Shown here: piece by piece, positions 25,878 through 35,430 of the stretch
Numbering within the stretch: the stretch's first letter is position 1
Layout of the letters: the number at the start of each line of letters is the position of its first letter
Origin: Sphingobium bisphenolivorans
GTDB lineage: Bacteria; Pseudomonadota; Alphaproteobacteria; Sphingomonadales; Sphingomonadaceae
Assembly (NCBI RefSeq): GCF_000412635.1
Contig: NZ_ASTG01000011.1
Location: 1 to 64,000 of the forward strand
Length of the DNA stretch: 64,000 bases
Direction: 5' to 3'
The notes under the pieces: model-generated
Told to the model about the DNA's origin: nothing
Database searches by the model: none
Seen by the model: only the letters and a program-made list of their open reading frames with translations
Made by a program: the position numbers and the translations under genes

Positions 25878-28148
25878 ATGGGGCGATTACCGCGCAGGCA
25901 GGTTCAGCAGGTCAAGGAAGGTTTGAACCGGCGCACCCTGCTTATCGGCGGCGGAGCGACGGCAGGATTGCTGCTCGCCTGGGCGGCATGGCCCCGGAGC
26001 TATCGGCCCAACCTCAACACTGCGCCTGGCGAAACGCCGTTCAACGCCTTTCTGAAGATCGACCGGTCTGGTCAGGTCATTGTCGTCTCGCCGCAGACGG
26101 AGACAGGCCAGGGCGTCAGCACGCTATTGCCGCAGATATTGGCGGATGAGCTGGGCGCCGACTGGCGCACGGTAGGCGTCCAGAGCGCACCGATCAGCCC
26201 GCTCTACGCCAACAGCCTGCTCGCCCGGCAGTGGCTGGCGAACGACTGGAGCCGGCTTGGCGGCGGCGCGGGCGAGTGGGCGATTGACCAATATGCGACG
26301 CGCCACGCGCTCATGTTGACCGGCGCGGGCACCTCGGTGCCGATGTTCCACCAGGCCTATCGCGAAGCCGGTGCGGCGGCGCGCGTGCTGCTGTGCAAGG
26401 CGGCGGCGGCGCGCTGGGACGTGCCATGGGAAAGCTGCGACATTCGGGCCGGCATCATTTCCGACGGGGCGCAGCGCACGTTGAAGCTGGGTGAGGTGGC
26501 GGAGGAAGCGGCCGCATTCGACCTTCCCGACATACTGCCCCTTCGCCAAGCCGATGTGGATCGCCTTGCCGGACAGGAATTGCCGCGGCTCGACACGCCG
26601 TCCAAGATCGACGGCAGCCATAATTTCGCAGCCGATATCCGCCTGCCCGACATGGTCTTCGCCTCGATCCGCCAAGGGCCGATCGGCAACGCGGTGCTGA
26701 AAAGCGTTCGCGAGGATGCGGCGCGATCGGTCAGCGGCTTCCTCAAGCTGATCCGGCAGGAACGCTGGGTCGCGGTCGTCGCGACCAACTGGTGGGCGGC
26801 GAACAAGGCGCTCGATCTGGCTGACCCCGTCTTCGTTATTTCGGGCAAGCCGGTGGAGAGCGCAGCCATGGAAGCGACGCTGGAGGCGGCCTTCTCCGGC
26901 TCCTCCGGCCAGCGCCTCTATGCGCAGGGCGACCTCAAGCCGCTGTTCGAAGATGCGACCATCCTCGCCAGCGAGTATCGGGTAGCGCCGGGTCTGCATC
27001 TGGCGCTGGAGCCGATGAGCGCGACCGCTCGCGTCACAGAGGAAGGCGCTGAGGTGTGGATGGCGACGCAGGCGCCCAGCCTCGCGCGCGCCGCCATTGC
27101 TGATGCGCTAGGGCTGGCGACAGGGCAGGTGACGCTCTACCCGTTGCACGCCGGGGGTTCGTTCGGGCGGAAGATGGACTTTGAACCAGGCGTACAGGCC
27201 GCACTGATCGCGCGCGACATGGGACGGCCGGTGCAGTTGCTCTGGTCGCGGATGGAGGACGTCATCCAGGACCGGCCGAGCGCGCCTGCGCATGCGCGCA
27301 TGGCGGCGAAGCTTGGCCGCAACGGTGCTGTCGAAGGCTGGCTGGCGAAGCTGGCCGCGCCCTGCGCCATGACCCAGACCTGGAGCCGGATCGCGGACGG
27401 CAAGCTGCCGCATGAGGCTAGCCTGGATGCTTCCAACGCCTCCACCCGGCTCGCGGTGGCCGGCATGGAGCTGCCCTATGCGGTGCCGAACTGGGCGGTG
27501 GACCATTTCCCTGCCGAAATCGGCCTGCCGCTCGGCTTCGCGCCCGGCAATGCGCATTTGCACGGGGCGTTCTTCACCGAGAGCTTCGTCGATGAGCTGG
27601 CGCATCAGGCAGGAACTGAGGCAATGTCCTTCCGCATTCAGATGCTCGGGGGCAATCCCCGCCTCGCGCGCTGTCTTACCACCGTTGCGGCGATGGGCGG
27701 TTGGCAGGGCGGCATCGGCGGGAGCGGGCAGGGGCTCGCTGCGCATGTGATGAACGGCGCTTTCATCGCGGTGATGGTGGAAGCCGGGATCAACGACGGC
27801 AAGCTGCAGGTCGGGCGGATCGTCGCTGCCGTGGATGGCGGCGATCAGGTCAATCCCGACATCGCCCGACAGCAGGTCGAAGGCGGGCTCATCTATGGTC
27901 TGGCGATGGCGATGGGGGCGACCGTCCCTTATCGAAAGGGCATGCCGACCCGCGCCATGCTGGGGAGAATGGGGCTACCCCGCTTGGGCGATGTGGGCGA
28001 AGTGTCGGTCGAGCTCGTCCGCAGCACGGCCGCACCGGCGGGACTGACGGACATCGGCGCACCGGTCATCGCTCCGGCGATCGCCAATGCCCTGTTCACG
28101 ACCGCCGGACGGCGCTTCCGCACCCTGCCCTTGTTGTTGGAAGGGTGA
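25878..28148 (+). CDS. Tat-exported xanthine-dehydrogenase-family molybdopterin subunit
   Basis: A 756-residue protein of the isoquinoline 1-oxidoreductase beta-like group. A twin-arginine signal (NRRTLLIGGGATAGLLLAWAAW, about 17-39) indicates export in folded form. Molybdopterin-binding blocks are seen: ETGQGVSTLLPQILADEL, the HAGGSFGRKMDFEPG loop and the C-terminal GAPVIAPAIANAL. Where the family usually has GEPG with the catalytic Glu, this copy reads TDIG (D725). No Fe-S or FAD subunit gene adjoins it, so its electron partner must lie elsewhere. ATG at 25878 is used; a TTG at 25923 preceded by AAGGAAGG would begin just before the Tat motif. hemH follows after six bases. Confidence 0.82.
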   Translation: MGRLPRRQVQQVKEGLNRRTLLIGGGATAGLLLAWAAWPRSYRPNLNTAPGETPFNAFLKIDRSGQVIVVSPQTETGQGVSTLLPQILADELGADWRTVGVQSAPISPLYANSLLARQWLANDWSRLGGGAGEWAIDQYATRHALMLTGAGTSVPMFHQAYREAGAAARVLLCKAAAARWDVPWESCDIRAGIISDGAQRTLKLGEVAEEAAAFDLPDILPLRQADVDRLAGQELPRLDTPSKIDGSHNFAADIRLPDMVFASIRQGPIGNAVLKSVREDAARSVSGFLKLIRQERWVAVVATNWWAANKALDLADPVFVISGKPVESAAMEATLEAAFSGSSGQRLYAQGDLKPLFEDATILASEYRVAPGLHLALEPMSATARVTEEGAEVWMATQAPSLARAAIADALGLATGQVTLYPLHAGGSFGRKMDFEPGVQAALIARDMGRPVQLLWSRMEDVIQDRPSAPAHARMAAKLGRNGAVEGWLAKLAAPCAMTQTWSRIADGKLPHEASLDASNASTRLAVAGMELPYAVPNWAVDHFPAEIGLPLGFAPGNAHLHGAFFTESFVDELAHQAGTEAMSFRIQMLGGNPRLARCLTTVAAMGGWQGGIGGSGQGLAAHVMNGAFIAVMVEAGINDGKLQVGRIVAAVDGGDQVNPDIARQQVEGGLIYGLAMAMGATVPYRKGMPTRAMLGRMGLPRLGDVGEVSVELVRSTAAPAGLTDIGAPVIAPAIANALFTTAGRRFRTLPLLLEG

Positions 28149-28154
28149 CTGAAC

Positions 28155-29129
28155 GTGACAGGTAAGATCGGAGTTCTGCTCATCAACCTTGGCACCCCCG
28201 ATGGGCCGGATCCTGCCTCGGTGCGCCGCTATCTGGCGGAATTTCTTTCAGATCGGCGCGTTGTCGAAATTCCATCCCTTATCTGGCAGCCGATACTGCG
28301 CGGACCCATCCTGCTGACCCGGCCCCGCAAGTCGGCTCATGCCTATCGCCAGGTGTGGATGGAGGGCGGCTCGCCGCTAGCCGTTTATACGCGCGACACG
28401 GCGCTCGCCCTGCAACTCCGCATGGGCGCCGAAGTCTCGGTCGACTGGGCCATGCGCTATGGCAATCCCTCGATCGGGCATCGCTTGACGGCCATGGTGC
28501 AGGCGGGGTGCGAGCGCATCCTGCTTGCACCGCTCTATCCGCAATATTGCGCGGCGACGACGGCGACCGCGCTCGACGCAGCTTATGCTGCCCTCGCCAA
28601 AATGCGCGCGCAGCCCGCTATCCGAACGCTGCCGCCCTATTATGCCGATGCTGCTTATGTGGAGGCGCTGCGCGCGTCGACGGAAGCGCAGCTTGCTGCG
28701 CTGGATTTCGAGCCGGACCTGCTGATCGCAAGCTTTCACGGCATGCCTGAGAGGACGCGTGCGCTGGGCGACCCCTATTATGCGCAATGTCTGGAAACCG
28801 CCCGGCTGCTGGAGCAGGCGCTCGAGCGGGAGGTGCGCGTTACCTTTCAGTCGCGTTTCGGCCGGGCCAAATGGCTGGGTCCGGCAACCGATGAAGTGCT
28901 CAAAGGCCTGCCTTCTTCAGGCGTTCGCAGCGTTGCGGTGCTGACTCCGGGCTTTTCCGCCGATTGCCTTGAGACTTTGGAGGAGATCGCCATCCGGGGG
29001 AAAGAGGAGTTTATATCCTCGGGCGGTCATAAATTTGTCCATTTAAGTTGTTTGAACGCGTCTATGGGCGCTATAAACCTGTATGAGGAACTGGCAGGTC
29101 GTGAACTTACCGGCTGGCTCGCCACATAA
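28155..29129 (+). CDS. hemH: Ferrochelatase
   Basis: A 324-residue protein that inserts Fe(II) into protoporphyrin IX, the last step of heme synthesis. Family blocks include IGVLLINLGTPDGP, the ASFHGMPERT metal-site His region, CLETARLLEQAL, TFQSRFGRAKWLGP and FSADCLETLEEI. The start is GTG at 28155, six bases after the preceding stop, so it is probably co-transcribed with the molybdopterin gene. Complete and typical in length. Confidence 0.95.
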   Translation: MTGKIGVLLINLGTPDGPDPASVRRYLAEFLSDRRVVEIPSLIWQPILRGPILLTRPRKSAHAYRQVWMEGGSPLAVYTRDTALALQLRMGAEVSVDWAMRYGNPSIGHRLTAMVQAGCERILLAPLYPQYCAATTATALDAAYAALAKMRAQPAIRTLPPYYADAAYVEALRASTEAQLAALDFEPDLLIASFHGMPERTRALGDPYYAQCLETARLLEQALEREVRVTFQSRFGRAKWLGPATDEVLKGLPSSGVRSVAVLTPGFSADCLETLEEIAIRGKEEFISSGGHKFVHLSCLNASMGAINLYEELAGRELTGWLAT

Positions 29130-29166
29130 GTTGTCCTTCCCGTTCTTGTCTTGAGGAGAGGCTATC

Positions 29167-29889
29167 ATGAGCAAGGTTGCAGTCGTCACAGGCGGAACGC
29201 GTGGTATTGGCGAGGCGATTAGTCTGGCCCTCAAGGATATGGGTATCTTGGTGGCTGCCAACTATGCGGGAAATGAGGAAAAGGCGCGGCAGTTCTCCGA
29301 GAGAACAGGGATCAAGTCTTTCAAATGGGATGTCGGTGATCATGAGGCCTGCATTGACGGCTGCGCCGCAGTTGCTGAAGACCTTGGTCCAATTGACATC
29401 GTCATCAATAATGCCGGCATCACTCGCGACGGCGTATTGGCGAAGATGAGCTTTGAAGACTGGAACGAGGTGATGCGTATCAACCTCGGTGGTTGCTTCA
29501 ACATGGCGAAGGCCACTTTCAACGGCATGCGCGAGCGGGGCTGGGGGCGCATCGTCAACATTGGCTCCATCAATGGTCAGGCTGGCCAATATGGGCAAGT
29601 AAACTATGCCGCGGCTAAATCCGGCATCCACGGCTTCACCAAGGCTCTGGCGCAGGAAGGCGCGAAATATGGGGTGACGGTCAATGCCATCGCACCCGGT
29701 TATATAGACACCGACATGGTGGCAGCTGTCCCGCCGCCGGTATTGGAGAAGATCGTTGCCAAGATTCCGGTCGGCCGTCTGGGTCAGGCCGAGGAAATTG
29801 CGCGCGGCGTCGCCTTCCTGTGCGGCGAAGAGGCCGGCTTCGTGACCGGCAGCACATTGTCGATCAACGGCGGCCAGCACATGTATTGA
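29167..29889 (+). CDS. phbB: Acetoacetyl-CoA reductase-like SDR
   Basis: A 240-residue short-chain dehydrogenase. TGGTRGIG (8-15) binds NADPH, NNAG is at 81-84, and the catalytic Ser-Tyr-Lys is S134, Y147, K151 (YAAAK). The sequence between (RINLGGCFNMAKATFNGMRERGWGRIVNIGSINGQ) is strongly PhaB/PhbB-like. The enzyme reduces acetoacetyl-CoA to 3-hydroxybutyryl-CoA for polyhydroxybutyrate. No thiolase or PHA synthase is nearby. ATG has GAGGAGAGG upstream. The stop overlaps the next start as TGATG. FabG is the main alternative. Confidence 0.87.
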   Translation: MSKVAVVTGGTRGIGEAISLALKDMGILVAANYAGNEEKARQFSERTGIKSFKWDVGDHEACIDGCAAVAEDLGPIDIVINNAGITRDGVLAKMSFEDWNEVMRINLGGCFNMAKATFNGMRERGWGRIVNIGSINGQAGQYGQVNYAAAKSGIHGFTKALAQEGAKYGVTVNAIAPGYIDTDMVAAVPPPVLEKIVAKIPVGRLGQAEEIARGVAFLCGEEAGFVTGSTLSINGGQHMY

Positions 29890-30179
29890 TGGAAGATGGC
29901 GGTAGAATCGATGGCGTCCCACCGCCGGAGGCACCGCCCTTCGCTCCGCCCGTCAAGCGCAGCGTCACCATCGCTGGTCATCAGACCGCCATCAGCCTTG
30001 AGCCGATATTTTGGCAGGCCCTCCGCACCATAGCGATGCGGGAGGGCTTGCCCCTTAACGCCCTCATCGCGCGCATCGATGTTGCGCGATTAGGGGCCCC
30101 GCACCCGCCCAATTTAGCAAGCGCGATACGCTGCTGGCTCTTCGCGCAGCAAGCCAAAAATAATAACTGTTCGCAATAG
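29889..30179 (+). CDS. Ribbon-helix-helix domain protein
   Basis: A 96-residue protein. The segment KRSVTIAGHQTAISLEP followed by FWQALRTIAMREGLPLNALIARID matches the RHH_4 type of ribbon-helix-helix fold, a small dimeric DNA-binding or regulatory domain common in alphaproteobacteria. The start ATG at 29889 shares two bases with the reductase stop (TGATG), so it is translationally coupled. A link to control of PHB-related genes is inferred from context only. Confidence 0.75.
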   Translation: MEDGGRIDGVPPPEAPPFAPPVKRSVTIAGHQTAISLEPIFWQALRTIAMREGLPLNALIARIDVARLGAPHPPNLASAIRCWLFAQQAKNNNCSQ

Positions 30180-30188
30180 CATTGACTT

Positions 30189-30203
30189 TGCGAACGACTC
30201 TCA
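30189..30203 (+). promoter_or_regulatory. Fur-like box upstream of the siderophore receptor
   Basis: TGCGAACGACTCTCA fits the 7-1-7 pattern TGMGAAY-S-RYTCKCA related to alphaproteobacterial Fur boxes (TGAGAATSATTCTCA form). It lies 37 bases upstream of the receptor ATG. Similar boxes precede tonB and the PepSY gene. Confidence 0.6.
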
Positions 30204-30239
30204 ATAGCTGCCGCCCTGAGATAACGAAAGGGGTTAAGC

Positions 30240-32807
30240 TTGATGTCCAGCAGTTCCAGATCGATACCGTCTTTCCTGGCGCTCGGCTGCGTGAGCGCTA
30301 TCGCGTTCGCCGCGCCGGGCCATGCTCAGGATGAGGCGCCCGCCGCCAAGCTCGGCGGCATGACGGTGACCGACACGGCGCTCGATGAACCCACCGTCAA
30401 GGTCGAGAAGGCGGAGTCTCCGAAATATGTCCGTCCGCTGCTGGACACGCCGCAGACCATCACGGTGATTGGCAAGGAAACGATCCAGCAGCAGAATCTG
30501 CTCACCTTGCGCGATGTGCTCTCGACCGTGCCCGGCATCACTTTCGGTGCGGGCGAAGGTGGCTTTGGCTATGGCGATCGCATCATCCTGCGCGGACAGG
30601 ACGCGAAGAATGACGTGACCGTGGATGGCGTGCGTTCGGGCGCCTTTCTAAACCGCAACGAAGTCTATAATATCGAGCAGGTCGAAGTCACCAACGGCGC
30701 CAATTCGGTCATGAACGGCGGAGGCTCTGTCGCCGGCACGATCAACCTCGTCACCAAGCGGCCGCTGGCAGACGATCAGACGATATTGAACGCTGGTGTC
30801 GGCACCGACAATTATTATCGTGCTACGGTGGATGCCAACCACCGCGTCAATGACTTGATCGCCGTACGCCTGAACGCCGTCTATCATGAGAATGACGTGC
30901 CCGGCCGCGATGTGGAGGACTACAAGCGCTGGGGGATCGCGCCCGCCATCACGATCGGCATCGACAGCCCGACCAGCCTGACCCTCCAGGGCGAATATCT
31001 GGACGACAAGGCGATGCCGCAATATGGCATCCGCTACTTCCCGGCACTGGGCGGCATCACCGATGACTTCGACCGCTCAGGCTATTATGGCTACGCCAAT
31101 CTCGATCGTCAGGACAGCAAGACCAAGTCGCTCCAGACCATCTTCAGCCATGAATTCAGCGACAGCGTGAAGATCCGCAACCTCACGCGCTATGAACATA
31201 TCCGCCAGCATACGGTGACCAGCCAGCCCAACGGCGTCTTCTGCCTCGACAATGGCACGGCGGGCGGGTTCAATCCGGATACGGGCGGCGCCTGCACCCA
31301 GCGGATCGGCACGACCGCCGCCGGGCAGACGCTGACGATCCCCGTGGGCTATTATGTTCCGACGGGCGGGCGCGGCAACCAGCGCTTCATCACCAACGAG
31401 ACGGCCTATAACCAGATCGACCTCAGCGCCGACTTCGAGACGGCCGGTGTCGGGCACACCCTAGTGCTGGGTGCATCGGCTTTGTGGGAAAAATATAATC
31501 AGCGCGCCGGCCTCATCGGCCGCACCGCCAATGGCTTCGACCCCTATGCCGCGCCGTTCACCGCGCCGGCGACAGGCGCTGGCACGGCCAATCCAGCCTA
31601 TAATGCTGGGGCAAGCCTGGGCTTCTATCTTCCGCTCGTCAATATCGCCAATCCGGGCGACGTGATCGCGGGCCCTGCTGCGACCACGGGTCTCCCGCGC
31701 GTCTATGGCAGCAACAATTATGTCGGACCGGTCAACTTCATCCTTGGCACGCACAATCAGGGCGAACAGACCAGCTATGCCGCGTATCTGTTCGACGCGA
31801 TGAAGTTCAGCGATTGGTTCGAGATCAACGGCGGTATCCGCTACGAGAAGGTGAAGGGCCTCAGCCGCACCTTCAGCTATGACACGGTCGGCGGTTCTCC
31901 GACGCTCGGTCAGCCGACGACGGTGGCCAACCTGCCGCGCACCGACGACAATCTCTTCTCCTACCGCGTCGGCGCCGTATTCAAGCCAACGCCCGACACC
32001 AGCCTCTACATCGCCTATGGCAACTCCAAACTGCCGTCCAAGGCGTCGGTCGATGGCTCCTGCACCGCTGTCAATGCGGCAGGGGGCAGCGGCACCTGCA
32101 ATGTGAAGCCGGAAACCACCAAAAATTACGAAATCGGCGCCAAGGCCGACCTGTTCGACAAGAAGCTGCTGCTGACCCTCGCCGCTTTCCGCAACGACCG
32201 TAACCAGATCAAGGTTCTATCGGGCGATCCGCTGTTGCCGGACCAGGCGACGGATGGGCACCAGCGGGTGGAGGGTATCTCCTTCGGCGCGTCGGGCAAC
32301 ATCACCAGCAACTGGACGATCTCCGCCAACTACATGTACCTGAAGAGCGAAATCAGGCAGGGCGTGTCCGACTACTGTCTTGCCAATCCCGGCTCGACCA
32401 GCACCGTGGCAGGCAATTGCGCGAACAGCACCACGTTCCTCGATCCGACGGCCGGTTATGCGCTAACCAACACGCCCAAACATTCGGGCAGCCTCTTCAC
32501 GACCTATCGCTTCGGCTTCGGGCTGGAACTGGGCTATGGCCTGACCTATCAGGGCCGCTTCCTGCTCAATCAGCCGACCCTGGCGCAACTCACCGCAGGC
32601 AATTATGTCGCCTATTATGTGCCGAGCTACACCATTCACCGGTTCATGGCGTCTTATCCGATCACCGAAAATCTGAAGGCCCAGGTGAATGTCCAGAACT
32701 TCACCAATGAGAAATATGTGACGACGGTGCGGAACAGCATCGGCAACAGCTGGGCTCAGCCCGCCCCGACGCGCTCGGCGGTGTTCAGCCTCAACTATAT
32801 CTTCTGA
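30240..32807 (+). CDS. TonB-dependent siderophore receptor (Fiu-like)
   Basis: An 855-residue outer-membrane receptor with a signal peptide ending near GHAQ (about 30). The plug carries PLLDTPQTITVIGKETIQQQN and the strongly conserved DRIILRGQDAKNDVTVDGVR, as in catecholate receptors Fiu and CirA-like proteins. The C-terminus is a beta-barrel ending TRSAVFSLNYIF. The Fur-like box upstream, the downstream tonB and the PiuC-type hydroxylase match the known iron-uptake arrangement. Full length and intact. Catecholate specificity is by family likeness; the ligand is unproven. Confidence 0.92.
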   Translation: MMSSSSRSIPSFLALGCVSAIAFAAPGHAQDEAPAAKLGGMTVTDTALDEPTVKVEKAESPKYVRPLLDTPQTITVIGKETIQQQNLLTLRDVLSTVPGITFGAGEGGFGYGDRIILRGQDAKNDVTVDGVRSGAFLNRNEVYNIEQVEVTNGANSVMNGGGSVAGTINLVTKRPLADDQTILNAGVGTDNYYRATVDANHRVNDLIAVRLNAVYHENDVPGRDVEDYKRWGIAPAITIGIDSPTSLTLQGEYLDDKAMPQYGIRYFPALGGITDDFDRSGYYGYANLDRQDSKTKSLQTIFSHEFSDSVKIRNLTRYEHIRQHTVTSQPNGVFCLDNGTAGGFNPDTGGACTQRIGTTAAGQTLTIPVGYYVPTGGRGNQRFITNETAYNQIDLSADFETAGVGHTLVLGASALWEKYNQRAGLIGRTANGFDPYAAPFTAPATGAGTANPAYNAGASLGFYLPLVNIANPGDVIAGPAATTGLPRVYGSNNYVGPVNFILGTHNQGEQTSYAAYLFDAMKFSDWFEINGGIRYEKVKGLSRTFSYDTVGGSPTLGQPTTVANLPRTDDNLFSYRVGAVFKPTPDTSLYIAYGNSKLPSKASVDGSCTAVNAAGGSGTCNVKPETTKNYEIGAKADLFDKKLLLTLAAFRNDRNQIKVLSGDPLLPDQATDGHQRVEGISFGASGNITSNWTISANYMYLKSEIRQGVSDYCLANPGSTSTVAGNCANSTTFLDPTAGYALTNTPKHSGSLFTTYRFGFGLELGYGLTYQGRFLLNQPTLAQLTAGNYVAYYVPSYTIHRFMASYPITENLKAQVNVQNFTNEKYVTTVRNSIGNSWAQPAPTRSAVFSLNYIF

Positions 32808-32915
32808 ACGCGACTATCCCCCGGCATCCGTCCCTTGCCGGGGGAAGCGGGCGGGCGGCGATAATCCTCCTCCTCGGGTTGCCGCCCGTCCGGTCCTTCG
32901 CGGAACTGCAAAGCG

Positions 32916-32930
32916 TGCGATTGATTCGCA
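32916..32930 (+). promoter_or_regulatory. Fur-like box upstream of tonB
   Basis: TGCGATTGATTCGCA is a near-perfect 7-1-7 palindrome about 57 bases before the tonB start; a second half-like TGATTCGC follows at 32934. It matches the boxes upstream of the receptor and the PepSY operon. Confidence 0.6.
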
Positions 32931-32986
32931 TTATGATTCGCGTTATCTGCTTGCGCCGCAGGCTGCGGCCGTAAAGGGGAACATGC

Positions 32987-33757
32987 ATGCTCGGTACAGC
33001 GGAAAAGTTCGTTGCGGATGATTATGCATCGTCCGACTTTCCGACCTCGGCGCCCGTTCTTCCCCTTCAGCCGAGCGCCCTCGTGTCCGTTGTTCCGGAC
33101 GCGTTCTCGCGTTACGGTCAGCATGGCCGTCCGAACCTGCCGGCCATTCTCCTCATCCTTCTTGTTCACGCCGCGCTGATCGCGGTTGTCGTCCAGGCCC
33201 GGCACCATGTGCAGCGGGTGCGCGAGGCTCAACTGTCGGTCGTGAACCTGACGCCTCCGCCGCCGCCGCCTCCCGCTGAAGAGGCACCGCCCCCTCCGCC
33301 CTCGCAGCCGCAGGTCATCGCTCCGCCGCCGCTGGTGCAAGTGCCGGTTCCGCCGGCCCCGATCGCCACCGCGCCCGAGCCTCAGCCGATCCAGGCCCCT
33401 GCCGCCAAGAGCGTGAGCCCTGGCCCGATTGCCAGTGCGCCCGCTGCGCCTGCCGCTGGACCCAGCACGGTGCAGGCCGGCGACCTGAGTGCCCAGATGA
33501 TCGCGGGCAAGCCGCCGCGCTACCCGACCGAAAGCCGCCGCAAGCGCGAGCAGGGCACGGTCGTCCTGTCGCTGATCCTGGGCACTGACGGAGCGGTCGA
33601 GAGCCTCGCCATCGCGCAGAGCAGCGGCTTCAACCGGCTGGACGACGCAGCCCGCGACGCTATCCGCACCTGGCGTTGGAAGCCGGTGGTCCGCGACGGT
33701 CAGCCGGTCCGCGTAAAGGGCATCGTCGAAATCCCCTTCGTTCTTCGCGGCGCGTGA
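32987..33757 (+). CDS. tonB: Energy transducer TonB
   Basis: A 256-residue TonB: an unusually long cytoplasmic N-terminus (about 50 residues), a single membrane helix ([19 protein letters not shown], about 52-72), a Pro-rich periplasmic spacer ([16 protein letters not shown]), and a C-terminal TonB domain ([19 protein letters not shown], then [20 protein letters not shown]). It passes proton-motive energy to outer-membrane receptors. No exbB/exbD follows here. The start ATG at 32987 has AAGGGG upstream. PiuC follows after seven bases. Confidence 0.93.
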   Translation: MLGTAEKFVADDYASSDFPTSAPVLPLQPSALVSVVPDAFSRYGQHGRPNLPAILLILLVHAALIAVVVQARHHVQRVREAQLSVVNLTPPPPPPPAEEAPPPPPSQPQVIAPPPLVQVPVPPAPIATAPEPQPIQAPAAKSVSPGPIASAPAAPAAGPSTVQAGDLSAQMIAGKPPRYPTESRRKREQGTVVLSLILGTDGAVESLAIAQSSGFNRLDDAARDAIRTWRWKPVVRDGQPVRVKGIVEIPFVLRGA

Positions 33758-33764
33758 CGGCAGC

Positions 33765-34448
33765 ATGCTGACGGTCATTCCCGACCTGCTGGACGCCCGG
33801 GCGGTGGCCCAAGTGCGCGCCCTGATCGATGCGGCGCAGTGGGTCGACGGCAATATCACCTCCGGCCATCAATCGGCGCTTGCCAAGCGTAACCTTCAGT
33901 TGCCCGAGGATGCGCCGGAAGCCCAACAGGCCGGGCAGATCGTGCTGGAGGCGCTTGGCCGTTCCCCACTGTTCATCGCCGCCGCGCTGCCGCTCAAAAT
34001 TTTTCCGCCTTTGTTCAACAGCTATGCGGGCGGGCAGGCCTTTGGCACCCATGTCGACAATGCGGTGCGCATCCAGCAGGGCTCTGGTTTTCGCTTGCGC
34101 TCCGATCTGTCGATCACGGTTTTCCTGGAAGAGGCCGAAGCCTATGAGGGCGGCGAACTAACCGTCGAAACCAATTTCGGCGTACAGCGGGTGAAGCTGC
34201 CGGCGGGGCATGCGGTACTTTACCCCTCATCCTCTTTGCATCGCGTCGAGCCGGTGACATCGGGTCGGCGCGTGGCGAGCTTCTTCTGGATTCAGTCGAT
34301 GGTGCGCGACGACGGGGCGCGCCAGATGCTGTTCGACCTCGACAGCAGCATTCAGGCTTTGGCGGTCGATCGAGGCCATGATGATGCGCAGGTCATTCGC
34401 CTGACGAGCGTCTATCACAATCTGCTGCGCCGCTGGTCCGACGCCTGA
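33765..34448 (+). CDS. piuC: PKHD-type Fe(II)/2-oxoglutarate hydroxylase (PiuC-like)
   Basis: A 227-residue dioxygenase of the PKHD group. The iron ligands are H96 and D98 (GTHVD) and H159 (SLHRVEPVT), with R169 as the 2-oxoglutarate anchor. This family is commonly found beside TonB-dependent siderophore receptors and is iron-regulated, but its substrate is unknown. It lies seven bases after tonB, in the same operon, and is convergent with the ApbE gene with two bases between the stop codons. Confidence 0.92.
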   Translation: MLTVIPDLLDARAVAQVRALIDAAQWVDGNITSGHQSALAKRNLQLPEDAPEAQQAGQIVLEALGRSPLFIAAALPLKIFPPLFNSYAGGQAFGTHVDNAVRIQQGSGFRLRSDLSITVFLEEAEAYEGGELTVETNFGVQRVKLPAGHAVLYPSSSLHRVEPVTSGRRVASFFWIQSMVRDDGARQMLFDLDSSIQALAVDRGHDDAQVIRLTSVYHNLLRRWSDA

Positions 34449-34450
34449 TT

Positions 34451-35323
34451 TCAGTCGAGCATCGCGGTGAGGGCAGGGGTCATATATTCCTGACCGGCGG
34501 TCCCGACGCGACGGATCAGCCGGGCGGCGAGGCCTGCGCGCGTGGCGAGGGCCATGCCCCGTTCGGGGCCGAGCACGGTGATCGCCGTCGCCCAAGCATC
34601 GGCCATCATGGCGCTTTCATGCAGCACGGTGACGGAGGCGACGTCGTTTGCGATCGGCGCGCCTGTGACGGGATCGATGCTATGGGAGAGCCGGGTCGCG
34701 CCCTCTTCCCGGAAGCGGCGGTAATCGCCAGAGGTCGCCACGCAAAGGCCGCAGAGCGCGATGCGGAGCGTGGGGAGGGGGAGGCCGGGCGGCGCCTCCA
34801 CATCGACCCACCAGGGCTGAAGATCGGGCTTGATGCCTTGGCCCGCAAGCTCGCCGCCGATCTCGACGAGAAAGTTGGCCGTGCCCAGATCGCGCAGGGC
34901 TGCGGCCACCGCGTCGACCGCATAGCCCTTTGCAATGCCCGAAAAGTCAAGCGTCACATCGGCCAGCCGCCGCGCGCGTCCGCCTTCCAGTTCGATCGCG
35001 GTCCATGGGGCGGCGTGACTCGCAATAGTGGCGGCCGGGGTGACCCCGGCCGGGCCGAAACCCCAGTGGTCGACGATCCGGCCGACCGCCGGATCGAACG
35101 CCCCGCCTGACAGACGCGCCATCTCCAGCCCCGCGCGCAAGACGCCCCCCATCTCGGCCGGCAGTTCCATCCACTGTCCCACCGGCGTGCGGTTGAAGCG
35201 GCTGATGTCGGAATCCGCCTCCCAATTGCTCATCTGCGCGATGACGCGGGAGAGGACTGCCTCGATCGCCTGTCCACAGGCGGGAGGGGCACCCACGATG
35301 CGGGCCGACCAGCTTGTACCCAT
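34451..35323 (-). CDS. apbE: FAD:protein FMN transferase (ApbE)
   Basis: A 290-residue ApbE that attaches FMN through a phosphoester to a Thr in D-G-x-(S/T)-G-A-T motifs of extracytoplasmic proteins. Family blocks: MGTSWSARIVG at the N-terminus, MSNWEADSDISRFN, GGAFDPAVGRIVDHWGFGP, DFSGIAKGYAVDAVA and the metal-binding MMADAWATAI. The first ATG (35323) falls inside the conserved TMGTSW motif, and the frame is open upstream (LSGPTMGT), so a non-ATG start, for example CTG at 35413, may give a fuller N-terminus. No signal peptide seen. Its likely target is the DUF2271 protein two genes up. Confidence 0.9.
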   Translation of the reverse strand: MGTSWSARIVGAPPACGQAIEAVLSRVIAQMSNWEADSDISRFNRTPVGQWMELPAEMGGVLRAGLEMARLSGGAFDPAVGRIVDHWGFGPAGVTPAATIASHAAPWTAIELEGGRARRLADVTLDFSGIAKGYAVDAVAAALRDLGTANFLVEIGGELAGQGIKPDLQPWWVDVEAPPGLPLPTLRIALCGLCVATSGDYRRFREEGATRLSHSIDPVTGAPIANDVASVTVLHESAMMADAWATAITVLGPERGMALATRAGLAARLIRRVGTAGQEYMTPALTAMLD

Positions 35324-35430
35324 GGTCGGCCCGCTAAGGTCATCGATCCGCCCCCACCGGTTTCGGCCTGCGAACTGGTCAGGCGAGAGGCCGGGCGGGA
35401 TGGCGATGCGCAGGGTAGGGCGCGGCTCGC

